Positions 17,090 to 25,947 of a stretch of DNA of 41,545 nucleotides are shown here, piece by piece. This stretch comes from an uncultured Sanguibacteroides sp. (lineage in GTDB: Bacteria; Bacteroidota; Bacteroidia; Bacteroidales; Marinifilaceae): the NCBI RefSeq assembly GCF_900543425.1, contig NZ_UQRQ01000026.1, positions 1-41,545 on the forward strand, read 5' to 3'. A model generated the notes under the pieces. That model made no database searches. It worked only from the letters and a program-made list of their open reading frames with translations, and was not told where the DNA came from. Position numbers and translations under genes: made by a program. Numbering within the stretch: the stretch's first letter is position 1; each line of letters opens with the position of its first letter.

Positions 17090-20000
17090 TTAAAATCCTA
17101 CATTTACCGTAAAACTGAAACTTCTTGCAAACGGATAATTAATAGCCCGTTCTTCCTTTACACTTCTCCATTTACACAGGTCGTTTGCACTAAAAAGAAT
17201 ACTTAAATTTCTCATTTTCCATTTCCGAATCAATTCGGAATTAAAATCATACCTGATAGAAAGACTCGTAAAATCCAAACGGTTATCATCCTGAACAAAA
17301 CGACTGGTCGGGTTTTTAGTCGGATTTTTACTGATATCATAATAAGGAACCATATCTCCGGCTTGTTTCCAACGGGCAGACAATACCCGTTTATCCACGT
17401 TTTCAGTAGAGATTTGAGCATTTTCCACCTTATCTACTAAAGTCGAATTATAGGTTTGTCCCCCCCATCGATAATCGAAATACGCACTCATCGTGATCCC
17501 TTTCCAAGCAAGATTCACCCCAAAAGAACCTTGTGCATCTGGACTATTATCCCCCACGACGACCTGATCATTAGCATTCCAAGTATAAGTGGACATCCCG
17601 TTCTTTTTGATAAACCGTTCTTTTCCGTTAGCAGGATCTATCCCGTCCGAAGGCACTGCATAGATCGCACTCAAAGATTTCCCTTTATAATAGAAGGCTA
17701 CAGGACGACTCAATACATCGCCATATTCTGTACGATCGTTCTCATACTCCGCCAAAATCTTCTGATTATAAGTATTCATCTCTTCTCCCAAGGCTGTAAT
17801 CTTACTCTTGTTTGAAGCTAAATTGGCATTCAACGTCACCATCCAGTCGTTGTTTTGATACACAGTTGCATTCATGCTTAACTCAAAACCTTCGTTTAGA
17901 GTAGAACCGGAATTTACCTTATAAGAAGAGAATCCTGAATAAGTCGGAATATTCATATCATCTATTAAATCCCGTGTTTTATTATGATAATAAGATCCTT
18001 CCAAAAAGATTCGGTCATGCAGGAAGGTTACCGACAATCCGATATCAAATTTATCTGTTGTTTGCCAGGTTAACCTCGGGTTACCCAAAGCCATTAAGCT
18101 AGCGGCAGGACCCGTATAAAACCAAGTATCGGTAGCCGTCTGGAAAGTTGTAATCGCCGAATAGGGAGCAAAACCTACATTTCCGGTAGAACCGTAAGTT
18201 GCTCTCAATTTCAATCGACTGATTAACCAATGGTCTTTCAAAAAAGCGTAATTATGAAAATTAATACCGCCGCCGACAGACCAGAAAGGAGCAAACTGCT
18301 TGTCTTTTCCAAAATCGGAACTACCGTCTAATCGGACAGAACCGTCGAACAGATAAACATCGTTATAAGAATAGTTTACGGATGCCAAGAAACCAACTTT
18401 ACGGCTGGTAGACTCCGTTTCCTGTATCGGTTTCGGCTGTTTAGCCGCAAATTGCGGTTTATTCATATTACCCAATTGGAAGCCATTTAAGGTAACAGAC
18501 GTCGTTTCGGATTGATTTTCTGAAACCTCTACTCCGGCCGTTGCATTAATAAAATGTTTGTTTATCGCCCGATTATAATAAAACATACCTTTCAAGTTCC
18601 AATTCCAGTTTTTATTATCGCTTCTTCGCAATTCTCCTTTATCCTCAGCAGCCGCTATCGAGTAGAAAGGATCAGCAGGGTCCGTGAAATTCTCCGTTCT
18701 GAAAGTTACGCTCCGGATTCCAAATTGTCCTTTAAACTGTAAACCTTCTATCAATACGATATTCAACTGAAAATTATCCGTGATATCATTTTGGTTCATT
18801 TTATTAAAGAAGCTGTTCAGATTAGCCACCTTCCACAAAGGATTGATCGTTGTATTGACGCCCGTTTCAATTTCTTTGATCAATTTCCCATTTTCATCAT
18901 AAATGGCAGAATAAGGCTGAGCTTTCGTATACTCCGTGTATTGTCCGTAAGGAGAGTCTTCGGAACGAGTTACCGAATAACTGACCGTATTCAACAATTG
19001 TAACCATTTACCGGCACGATAATCAAACGTCAATCCCGCCCCATAAATATGCCGGTAAGATCCCTTCATCACTCCGTTTTTACCCTCATTATAATTCAAA
19101 TCGAGGCTATAACGAATATTCTCCACACCACCTGATAAATTCAAACTATGAGTATGACCAAAAACATTACGCAAAGGTTTTGACATCCAATCGGTATCTA
19201 CACCCCTCTGTATCTCTTTCAATTTCTGGTAATACTTAGCCGTCAAATCTATTTGGGTATCCGGATTATCGGAAGTATACAAACCGGACAAACGTTCCAC
19301 CTCCAATTTCTCAGCTGCATTACAAAGATTGTAATCGGATAGGTCGGGCATATCCACACTACCGGAAAAATTATAATAGATTTGCATCTCTCCCGGTTTC
19401 GGAGCTACGGTAGTTACCACGATCACTCCGTTAGCAGCTTGCGAACCGTACATGGCAGTAGCGGCAGCATCCTTCAATATGGTCATGCTCTCGATACGGT
19501 TGATATCCATATCGTAGATTTTTTGTACATCTACCTCAAAACCGTCTAAAATAAAAATCGGCAAGTTGGGATTATTCTTCAGATTCGTTCTTTGAGTCCT
19601 TCGTTCCTTCTCGATATCCAACCCTTTTTGTTGCCCTATGGAAGATTCGCCTCGAATATTAAATTCCGGCAAAGCATTCGGATCCGATCCCCATAACTTA
19701 TTCTCTTTGATTCTAAAAGAGGGATCGAAAACCTGTAATGCCGCTATCACGTTCTTGTTATTGACCTTCATCAACTGATCTCTCGTTACAGTGGTTGCAT
19801 TGCCGGTAAAGCTCTCTTTCCGGACGTTTAAATATCCGGTTACGACCACATCCTGAAGTTTGACCTTATCCTCCTTCAGTGTCACGTTGATGGTGTCTTT
19901 GCCGGCGTATTTGATCTCCTGGGTCTCCATTCCCATAAATGAAAAGACCAACACAATGTCTTTCCTTTCCGGCAATTTCAACGAATATTTTCCGTCGAAA

Positions 20001-20482
20001 CCAGTAGCAGTTCCCAATCTCGTTCCTTTTACCAGAACGGTTACACCGGGTAAGGGAAGCTTTTTTTCATCGATCACCTTTCCAACAATGCGGATCTCCT
20101 TTACTTTGTCGTCGGGAGCGACTGGTTTCAGCACGATCACCGCATCCTGAATCACGTAAGTCAATCCCGTTCCCTTCAAACAAACTTTTAAGATTTCTTC
20201 GATTTTGGAAGCTTTAAGTTCGACATCGATCTTCCCCACCTTGTCCAGATCTTCTTGATTGTACATAAAAATAAAAGCCGTCTGACGCTCGATTGCCCAA
20301 ATCACATCTTTCAAATAAGCGTCTTTCATTGAAAGTGTTACCTGCCGTTCATTCTGGGAATAGACCGCCCCATGTACATTTAACATCCCCAGAAGAACAA
20401 ATAATAGAGTCCATTTTGACATAACCCATGCTTTTTTTAATCTTCCGGATGGATTCCGGAGAGACATCAGAATTTTTTTCAT
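17090..20482 (-). CDS. SusC/RagA-family TonB-dependent transporter with N-terminal STN signalling domain
   Basis: Outer-membrane TonB-dependent importer, 1130 residues. Order of domains: signal region 1-43, STN domain about 47-120 (DVIWAIERQTAFIFMYNQED), carboxypeptidase-regulatory-like domain about 130-205 (GVTVLVKGTRLGTATGFDGK), a TonB-box-like DVVVTGY at 211-217, plug domain, and a long beta-barrel ending in the aromatic-terminated SFTVNVGF. The STN domain is what transmits occupancy to a FecR-type anti-sigma factor, which fits the FecR and ECF sigma genes just upstream. The first ATG is used; a second Met at residue 21 would also give a signal peptide. SusD follows after 12 bases. Confidence 0.96.
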   Translation of the reverse strand: MKKILMSLRNPSGRLKKAWVMSKWTLLFVLLGMLNVHGAVYSQNERQVTLSMKDAYLKDVIWAIERQTAFIFMYNQEDLDKVGKIDVELKASKIEEILKVCLKGTGLTYVIQDAVIVLKPVAPDDKVKEIRIVGKVIDEKKLPLPGVTVLVKGTRLGTATGFDGKYSLKLPERKDIVLVFSFMGMETQEIKYAGKDTINVTLKEDKVKLQDVVVTGYLNVRKESFTGNATTVTRDQLMKVNNKNVIAALQVFDPSFRIKENKLWGSDPNALPEFNIRGESSIGQQKGLDIEKERRTQRTNLKNNPNLPIFILDGFEVDVQKIYDMDINRIESMTILKDAAATAMYGSQAANGVIVVTTVAPKPGEMQIYYNFSGSVDMPDLSDYNLCNAAEKLEVERLSGLYTSDNPDTQIDLTAKYYQKLKEIQRGVDTDWMSKPLRNVFGHTHSLNLSGGVENIRYSLDLNYNEGKNGVMKGSYRHIYGAGLTFDYRAGKWLQLLNTVSYSVTRSEDSPYGQYTEYTKAQPYSAIYDENGKLIKEIETGVNTTINPLWKVANLNSFFNKMNQNDITDNFQLNIVLIEGLQFKGQFGIRSVTFRTENFTDPADPFYSIAAAEDKGELRRSDNKNWNWNLKGMFYYNRAINKHFINATAGVEVSENQSETTSVTLNGFQLGNMNKPQFAAKQPKPIQETESTSRKVGFLASVNYSYNDVYLFDGSVRLDGSSDFGKDKQFAPFWSVGGGINFHNYAFLKDHWLISRLKLRATYGSTGNVGFAPYSAITTFQTATDTWFYTGPAASLMALGNPRLTWQTTDKFDIGLSVTFLHDRIFLEGSYYHNKTRDLIDDMNIPTYSGFSSYKVNSGSTLNEGFELSMNATVYQNNDWMVTLNANLASNKSKITALGEEMNTYNQKILAEYENDRTEYGDVLSRPVAFYYKGKSLSAIYAVPSDGIDPANGKERFIKKNGMSTYTWNANDQVVVGDNSPDAQGSFGVNLAWKGITMSAYFDYRWGGQTYNSTLVDKVENAQISTENVDKRVLSARWKQAGDMVPYYDISKNPTKNPTSRFVQDDNRLDFTSLSIRYDFNSELIRKWKMRNLSILFSANDLCKWRSVKEERAINYPFARSFSFTVNVGF

Positions 20483-20516
20483 AAATTTGTTCTTTAAATT
20501 GCATTAATAGATTATT

Positions 20517-20528
20517 TCGCTCGAGCGA
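20517..20528. promoter_or_regulatory. 12-bp perfect palindrome upstream of SusC
   Basis: TCGCTCGAGCGA equals its own reverse complement. It lies 35 bases upstream of the SusC start codon, in otherwise AT-rich DNA. It could be an operator or the loop-closing part of an RNA structure; no known regulator is recognised. Confidence 0.45.
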
Positions 20529-20539
20529 GATGGTTTAGG

Positions 20540-20564
20540 CAGGAGATGTTACCGGCATCTCCTG
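20540..20564 (-). promoter_or_regulatory. Stem-loop between FecR and SusC genes
   Basis: CAGGAGATG (20540-20548) pairs perfectly with CATCTCCTG (20556-20564), with a 7-base loop. On the coding (minus) strand it is not followed by a T-run, so it is more likely an RNA processing or stability element, or an attenuator, than a full terminator. It could set a different level of SusC relative to FecR. Confidence 0.6.
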
Positions 20565-20568
20565 TTCT

Positions 20569-21789
20569 TTATCGATCCCGCTTTACTTTTAAAACTTTTC
20601 CTTCCTTTTGAATTTTTATTTTACCGTTTAACTCGAATATCCTTAATAGAGGCTCTATCATTTCATGGCGTCCCATGTTAAACCCAAAACGGAAATCCTT
20701 TACCTCTTCATCTTCATAGATAACTTTGACATCATACCACCGTTCTACAGCCCGCATAATATCTTCCAAACGAACATCCCGGAAACGGAATTTGCCGTCT
20801 TTCCACGCTGTAGAATAGCTGGCGTCCACCTGCTTTAATTCCGTTTGGCCCGTAGTTTTGTTTAAAACAAATTGATCATTGGGAATCAATCGTCTGACTC
20901 TGTCGATTTTATTGCCGGAAACCGCCACGGTACCCTGTACCAAGGTAGTGGTCACATTCGCTTCGTCCGTATAGGCCGAAACATTAAACTGGGTTCCCAA
21001 AACTGTCACATCATAAGAAGTTGTCTTTACGATAAACGGTTTCTCCGTATTTTTCGCCACAATAAAGTAAGCCTCTCCTTCCAGTTCCACCTCCCTTGTC
21101 TCCCCGGTAAACCGGATCGGATAGCGAATTTTAGTCATCGAATTCAAATAAATCAACGTACCGTCGCTCAGGCTCAATTGGTATTCTCCGCATTTCGGTA
21201 CCGTGATCTCGTTGTAAGCCACCGTATCCGATATCTCCGCGAGGCAAGTATCGCTATAAGTAAGCTGCTGGCCGGTATTATAAATAAAAGCCTGCTCTTT
21301 TTCCGTCTTGATCGCTCCGCTCATGATCTCCAAATCGATCTTTTGGCCGTCGGCCAACGTCAATATGGCTTTAGGAGTTCCCGGAAGAATCGTGTTCATC
21401 GGTGCAACAGATACTTTTTTATCCGGCTCCCGGTTAATAAAAAAATAAAGAGCACCACTCAACGAGATCATAACCACGGCCGCATAAGGTAAAAAACGCG
21501 AAAGGAACTTTCGTTGTCTTCTCCGAAATTGTTTTTCCTGGTAATTCTCCCATCCCATTTTTTTATTGAAAGAGGTGAACTGAGCTCTTTTTAACTTACG
21601 ATTCTCTTCATCTACAATACGTTCAAACAAATCATCATTCTTTTCCGAAGCTTTTCGCCAGGCCTCCAACTCACCCTTCTCCTCTTCCGTCAATTCGCCC
21701 GTCAAAAAAGCTGCAATCCATCGAGCTATCAAAAAAGGATCGTTTATTGAATCACTCTTTTCCGGTCTTTTTTGCTCGTTTTTTATCAT
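20569..21789 (-). CDS. FecR-family anti-sigma factor
   Basis: Inner-membrane regulator of the adjacent ECF sigma factor, 406 residues. N-terminal cytoplasmic anti-sigma part (about 1-95, with GELTEEEKGELEAWR), one membrane helix at about 99-118 (FLPYAAVVMISLSGALYFF), and a periplasmic FecR domain followed by the DUF4974-type C-terminal domain (RFRDVRLEDIMRAVERWYDV). In this class the STN domain of the transporter contacts the periplasmic part and releases the sigma factor. The start is supported by a strong ribosome-binding sequence AAGGAG about ten bases upstream, unusual in this AT-rich group. Confidence 0.95.
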   Translation of the reverse strand: MIKNEQKRPEKSDSINDPFLIARWIAAFLTGELTEEEKGELEAWRKASEKNDDLFERIVDEENRKLKRAQFTSFNKKMGWENYQEKQFRRRQRKFLSRFLPYAAVVMISLSGALYFFINREPDKKVSVAPMNTILPGTPKAILTLADGQKIDLEIMSGAIKTEKEQAFIYNTGQQLTYSDTCLAEISDTVAYNEITVPKCGEYQLSLSDGTLIYLNSMTKIRYPIRFTGETREVELEGEAYFIVAKNTEKPFIVKTTSYDVTVLGTQFNVSAYTDEANVTTTLVQGTVAVSGNKIDRVRRLIPNDQFVLNKTTGQTELKQVDASYSTAWKDGKFRFRDVRLEDIMRAVERWYDVKVIYEDEEVKDFRFGFNMGRHEMIEPLLRIFELNGKIKIQKEGKVLKVKRDR

Positions 21790-22014
21790 ATTAGAAATCT
21801 CCTTCTTTATTTATTATCAAATAATTAGTAAAAAATCACATTTGATCTATTTTTATACTATCAAACGATCCTTTTTAGCATCCATTCATCGTTCATTATT
21901 TATATAACACAAAAACCCGTTTTTATGGGGAACGAAAAACAGACTTTTTTACTTATTTTTTTGATACGAAGCGACAATATGCTTATAAACAAACAATTAT
22001 ATTCAAAGAAAAAA

Positions 22015-22551
22015 TTAGGGTAAGAAAATAAACACGAGATAATAATAGTCTTTCAACGTCACTTTCAATTTTTTATAAGCAAGCTTCTTCAAGGTATGCA
22101 CGGAACTTTCCGCTATTCCCATATGTTCTGCGATCTCTGCATTTTTCAATCCGTCTAAAGCTAATTGAATAACTTCCCGGGTCTGGAGCGGCAAAGCTTC
22201 TACCGCGTTATAAAAAATACGATAAGCCTCTTCTTCCACTAAATTATCGACATAGAAAATATCCGATTCAATAACCGAAATATCCTCTCTTTTTCCCTTC
22301 TTATCTCGAATTGTATTCAAACAATCATTACGGACAACGGTATAAAGAAAAGATTTGACCTTAAAAAGATTATCGAAATCATTACGACGATCCCAATATT
22401 TAACAAAAACCTCCTGCACGATATCGGCAGCCAATACATCATCCTTCAGGTAAGTTGTTGCAAACGCACACAAGGCTTGATAGAATTCATCAAACAGTTC
22501 TTTAAAAGCAAGTTCATTGCCTTGTTGTATCCTATCTATCACAATATTCAT
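22015..22551 (-). CDS. ECF (FecI-like) RNA polymerase sigma factor
   Basis: A 178-residue sigma-70-family ECF factor. Region 2 spans about residues 10-75 (ELFDEFYQALCAFATTYL, VQEVFVKYWDRR); region 4 spans about 120-170 with a helix-turn-helix (GLKNAEIAEHMGIAESSVHT). It should direct transcription of the downstream SusC operon under control of the FecR protein encoded after it (225-base gap). Its own promoter is a near-ideal housekeeping promoter at 22574-22604, so its synthesis need not depend on itself. It is divergent from tatD. Confidence 0.96.
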   Translation of the reverse strand: MNIVIDRIQQGNELAFKELFDEFYQALCAFATTYLKDDVLAADIVQEVFVKYWDRRNDFDNLFKVKSFLYTVVRNDCLNTIRDKKGKREDISVIESDIFYVDNLVEEEAYRIFYNAVEALPLQTREVIQLALDGLKNAEIAEHMGIAESSVHTLKKLAYKKLKVTLKDYYYLVFIFLP

Positions 22552-22573
22552 AATTATGCCGGAAGAATTGGGT

Positions 22574-22604
22574 CAAAATTAGCAAAAATCAAACGAAATC
22601 CAAA
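22574..22604 (-). promoter_or_regulatory. Bacteroidetes housekeeping promoter for the ECF sigma gene
   Basis: On the minus strand TTTG (22604-22601), a 19-base spacer, and TAATTTTG (22581-22574) match the Bacteroidetes consensus TTTG-N19-21-TAnnTTTG exactly. The predicted transcript would start near 22567, about 15 bases upstream of the ATG. Confidence 0.75.
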
Positions 22605-22616
22605 TTTTCTTTAAAT

Positions 22617-22648
22617 ATTGAGATTCCCCCGATGATTCATTATCTTTG
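22617..22648 (+). promoter_or_regulatory. Bacteroidetes-type promoter for tatD
   Basis: ATTG at 22617-22620, a 20-base spacer, and TATCTTTG at 22641-22648: one mismatch in the -33 box and a full -7 match. It is back to back with the sigma gene promoter, whose -33 box is only 12 bases away. Confidence 0.65.
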
Positions 22649-22677
22649 TTTCTGACTAAACAGCAAATAAATTCCAT

Positions 22678-23457
22678 ATGTTTATAGATACACATTCTCA
22701 TATCTACGCCGAAGAATTCGAAGAAGACCGGGAGCAAGTCGTGGAAAGAGCGCTGGCCGCCGACGTGAAGTATATTATACTGCCGGACATCGACCGGACC
22801 ACTCGTTCCTCCATGTTGACTCTCGCGGAACAACACCCACACGTAATGCTCCCCTTGCTCGGGGTGCATCCCACTTCCGTTCATGCTTCCTATAAAGAGG
22901 AGTACGCGGCCTTTGAGAAACTTCTCGGGAAGTACACGATTTACGGTATCGGGGAGTGTGGAATCGATCTCTACTGGGATAAAACTTACTATAAAGAGCA
23001 AATAGAGGTATTCGAAAGACAATTGAATGTCGCCCGAGAAACGAATCTGCCGATCATTATTCACTCTCGTGAATCTCTTGATGAAATCTTTGCCGTGCTA
23101 AAACGTCAACATTACAACATGAAAGGAATCCTTCATTGCTTTCCCGGCAACACGGAAGATGCCAAACGAGCCATCGATCTCGGATTCCTATTGGGCATCG
23201 GGGGTGTTGTTACCTATAAAAAATCGCTTATGGCCGAGGTGGTAAGGGAAGTAGGAGCAGATCACCTTGTCTTGGAAACGGATGCACCTTATCTTACTCC
23301 GGTTCCCTTCCGGGGAAAAAGAAATGAAAGTAGTTATATTCCGTATATAGCCGCTAAAATTGCTGAAATATTAGGGGTTGAAGTAAAAAAAATAGAGACA
23401 ACTACGACAAACAATGCGACTAATTTATTTAATTTGCATAGTGAAAGGTGCGAATAA
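22678..23457 (+). CDS. tatD: TatD-family metal-dependent DNase
   Basis: Amidohydrolase-type nuclease of the TatD family, cytoplasmic, 259 residues, the usual family length. All metal ligands are visible: His6 and His8 (DTHSH), Glu93 (GIGECGID), His129 (IIIHSRE), His153 (ILHCFPG) and Asp202 (LETDAPYLTP). The family cleaves DNA 3'-5' and has been linked to DNA repair and clearance; the role here is not evident from context. The asparaginase gene follows after 33 bases and is probably co-transcribed. Confidence 0.96.
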   Translation: MFIDTHSHIYAEEFEEDREQVVERALAADVKYIILPDIDRTTRSSMLTLAEQHPHVMLPLLGVHPTSVHASYKEEYAAFEKLLGKYTIYGIGECGIDLYWDKTYYKEQIEVFERQLNVARETNLPIIIHSRESLDEIFAVLKRQHYNMKGILHCFPGNTEDAKRAIDLGFLLGIGGVVTYKKSLMAEVVREVGADHLVLETDAPYLTPVPFRGKRNESSYIPYIAAKIAEILGVEVKKIETTTTNNATNLFNLHSERCE

Positions 23458-23490
23458 AGTTATTCCTGTTTAAAGTCCAAAACCACGTTT

Positions 23491-24531
23491 ATGGAAAAAC
23501 CAGTATTAATCATATACACCGGGGGAACCATCGGTATGGTAAATGATCCTGAAACCGGAGCATTATGTCCGTTTAATTTCGACCAGATCGCATCAGAAGT
23601 TCCGGAGATCAAAGAGTTCGGTTTTCTGATCGACAGCTATACCTTACCCGAGATCATCGACTCGTCCGATCTTCAACCCGAACTATGGAAAGAATTATGT
23701 CAGATTATCCTGACAAATTACGATAAATACCGGGGATTCGTTATTCTGCACGGAACCGATACGATGGCCTATTCTGCCTCTGCCCTGAGTTTTATGCTGA
23801 ACAACTTAGATAAACCGGTAGTTTTTACCGGTTCACAACTGCCCATTGGAAAAATCAGAACGGACGGAAAAGAGAACCTGATTGCCGCCGTGGAAATTGC
23901 CGCGGCATACGACGAGGGTAAAGCGATTGTTCCTGAAGTATCCGTGTTATTCGGAGATAAATTGTTCCGGGGGAATCGCACCACGAAAATCAATGCAGAG
24001 AGCTTCGATGCCTTCCAATCGTTCAATTATCCCCCTTTGGCAAAAATCGGGATTCATATACATTACAATTACGGTGCAATCGATTACACTCCCCGCACGG
24101 AAACCGTTTCCGCTTTTTGTGATGTAGATACGAATATCGCTATCCTCAAAATATTTCCGGGCATGCGCCCCGAGATCATGGATGCCATTATGAATATCCC
24201 CGGATTAAAAGGCCTCATTTTAGAGAGCTATGGTTCCGGAAACGCTCCTACAAATAAAGTTTTTCTTAACAAAATAGAGGAAATATTACACCGGGGAATA
24301 TATGTTTATAACGTGACTCAATGTCAAGGAGGAAGCGTGGAAATGGGAAAATACGAAACCAGTAGAGAGTTATTAAATTGCGGAGTAATAAGTGGTTATG
24401 ACATCACGACAGAAGCAGCGGTAACCAAGATGATGTACGTGTTAGGCAAATATAAAGACCCTAACGAAATAAAAAAATGTTTAAATAACACGCTTAAGGG
24501 AGAAATATCCCCAAAACGCATTGGGTTTTAA
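23491..24531 (+). CDS. ansA: Type I L-asparaginase
   Basis: Hydrolyses L-asparagine to aspartate and ammonia. 346 residues with the two catalytic threonine motifs: YTGGTIG near residues 9-15 (Thr13) and HGTDTMAYSA at 87-96 (Thr89-Asp90). There is no signal peptide, so it is the cytoplasmic type I enzyme. The C-terminal half carries the family segment ESYGSGNAP. It lies 33 bases downstream of tatD. Confidence 0.96.
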   Translation: MEKPVLIIYTGGTIGMVNDPETGALCPFNFDQIASEVPEIKEFGFLIDSYTLPEIIDSSDLQPELWKELCQIILTNYDKYRGFVILHGTDTMAYSASALSFMLNNLDKPVVFTGSQLPIGKIRTDGKENLIAAVEIAAAYDEGKAIVPEVSVLFGDKLFRGNRTTKINAESFDAFQSFNYPPLAKIGIHIHYNYGAIDYTPRTETVSAFCDVDTNIAILKIFPGMRPEIMDAIMNIPGLKGLILESYGSGNAPTNKVFLNKIEEILHRGIYVYNVTQCQGGSVEMGKYETSRELLNCGVISGYDITTEAAVTKMMYVLGKYKDPNEIKKCLNNTLKGEISPKRIGF

Positions 24532-24549
24532 CATTTTTTTTATACCTTG
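24520..24549 (+). promoter_or_regulatory. Weak candidate promoter for the ExbB/ExbD cluster
   Basis: ATTG at 24520-24523, a 19-base spacer, and TACCTTG at 24543-24549. The -33 box is inside the end of the asparaginase gene and each box is one base away from consensus. No better candidate is seen in the 127-base gap. Confidence 0.35.
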
Positions 24550-24658
24550 CCGCTCTAATTTGTGGTGGAAACCAAGTACAAGTAAACAAAGTGAGAAGAA
24601 AACAAAATATAGAGTTAAATTTTAATTATTTATAAACTAAAAATCAGTTAAATAGATC

Positions 24659-25471
24659 ATGAGAAAATTATTTGCACTAATAGCAGTTTTTGGAATGCTT
24701 ACTATTGGAGCATCATCTATGCTAATGGCACAGGAAAATGAGACAGTAAGTGTCGATATCCAAACCACGGAAACAGAAGAACCTGCAACAAGCACACCGA
24801 CCCTATCCATGGATGACGAAGAAAATATAGAGAGTTCTTCATTCCATGCTGTAGTAAAACAAAAATTCATCGAAGGTGGAGCGGCATTCATGAGCTTCGT
24901 TATCTTGGCTCTAATCTTTGGTTTGGCAATTTCTATCGAGAGAGTTATTTATTTGAACTTGGCTTCTACTAACTCTAAAAAATTAATAGACAAAGTAGAG
25001 GATGCGCTGGAAAACGGAGGAGTTGAGGCTGCTAAAGAAGTTTGCAGAACAACAAGAGGCCCTATCGCAAGTATTTTCTATCAAGGGCTTTCCCGTTACG
25101 ACCAAGGTATAGATATGGTTGAGAAATCAGTTGTATCTTACGGATCAGTTCAAATGGGATTATTGGAAAAAGGAATGTCCTGGATCGCCTTGTTTATCGC
25201 ATTGGCTCCGATGTTAGGGTTCTTGGGAACTGTAATCGGTATGATCGACGCCTTCGATAAGATTCAGGCTGCAGGTGATATTCAACCGTCTTTGGTTGCC
25301 GGAGGTATCAAAGTTGCATTGATTACGACCGTAGCCGGTTTGATCGTTGCCATGATTCTTCAAGTGTTCTACAACTACTGTGTTGCAAAAATCGAGGGAA
25401 TCGTGAATGACATGGAAGATGCTTCCGTAACTTTATTAGACATTCTTGTCAAATACAATCAAAAACACTAA
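24659..25471 (+). CDS. exbB: MotA/TolQ/ExbB proton-channel family protein
   Basis: Inner-membrane proton-channel subunit that powers TonB-dependent transport, 270 residues. An N-terminal signal-like segment (MRKLFALIAVFGMLTIGASS), an acidic linker, then three membrane helices at about 78-98, 175-200 and 215-240, with the conserved MLGFLGTVIGMIDAF motif and GGIKVALITTVAGLIVA. First of four same-strand, tightly spaced genes. It could energise the SusC at 17090-20482, although no TonB gene is in the window. Confidence 0.93.
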   Translation: MRKLFALIAVFGMLTIGASSMLMAQENETVSVDIQTTETEEPATSTPTLSMDDEENIESSSFHAVVKQKFIEGGAAFMSFVILALIFGLAISIERVIYLNLASTNSKKLIDKVEDALENGGVEAAKEVCRTTRGPIASIFYQGLSRYDQGIDMVEKSVVSYGSVQMGLLEKGMSWIALFIALAPMLGFLGTVIGMIDAFDKIQAAGDIQPSLVAGGIKVALITTVAGLIVAMILQVFYNYCVAKIEGIVNDMEDASVTLLDILVKYNQKH

Positions 25472-25474
25472 ACC

Positions 25475-25921
25475 ATGCAGAAAATAAACAAAATATTAAA
25501 TATTGTGACCATCGTAATGTTCGTCATTACGGTCGTGTTGCTGGGGTTATTCTATTTTGGAGGTGAACTTCCAAATTCACAATATGTTACCCCGGTATAC
25601 ACGGAACAACTACTATGGTGGTCATATCTACTGTTTGGCGTTGCTATTGTTGCGGCGTTAGTATTCCCGATTGCCAGATTATTCACCAGACCTAAAGAAG
25701 CAATGAAGAGCTTTATTGCTCTCGCAGGAATCATCGTTCTTGTGTTAATCGCTTACTCTATGTCTGACGGAACAATCATGAACATTCCGGGATACAGCGG
25801 TTCAGATAACGTTCCGGGAACTTTAAAATTCACGGATACCATCCTAATCACAACCTATTTCTTAGGTATAGGAGCTATCGGTGCTATTGTTGTAACAGAA
25901 ATTATTAGACGCGTTAGATAA
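25475..25921 (+). CDS. Four-helix membrane protein of the ExbB/ExbD cluster, function unknown
   Basis: A 148-residue protein with four predicted membrane helices (about 8-28, 44-66, 79-97, 121-143) and a short loop SDGTIMNIPGYSG. It starts 3 bases after the exbB stop codon and is followed by exbD after 26 bases, so it is probably a subunit or assembly factor of the same motor. I do not recognise a named domain. Confidence 0.85.
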   Translation: MQKINKILNIVTIVMFVITVVLLGLFYFGGELPNSQYVTPVYTEQLLWWSYLLFGVAIVAALVFPIARLFTRPKEAMKSFIALAGIIVLVLIAYSMSDGTIMNIPGYSGSDNVPGTLKFTDTILITTYFLGIGAIGAIVVTEIIRRVR

Positions 25922-25947
25922 TTTTCCTGAAGAATAAAAAAGAGATT

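Noticed and set aside
15494..20482. Calling the SusCD block a polysaccharide utilisation locus
   Set aside because: No glycoside hydrolase, polysaccharide lyase or esterase is encoded nearby; the ligand must stay open.
20872..21492. Plus-strand open frame of 206 codons opposite FecR
   Set aside because: Antisense shadow of a well-supported FecR gene; no recognisable protein features.
22579..23064. Minus-strand frame of 161 codons opposite tatD
   Set aside because: Antisense shadow of tatD; overlaps the promoters of the sigma gene and tatD.
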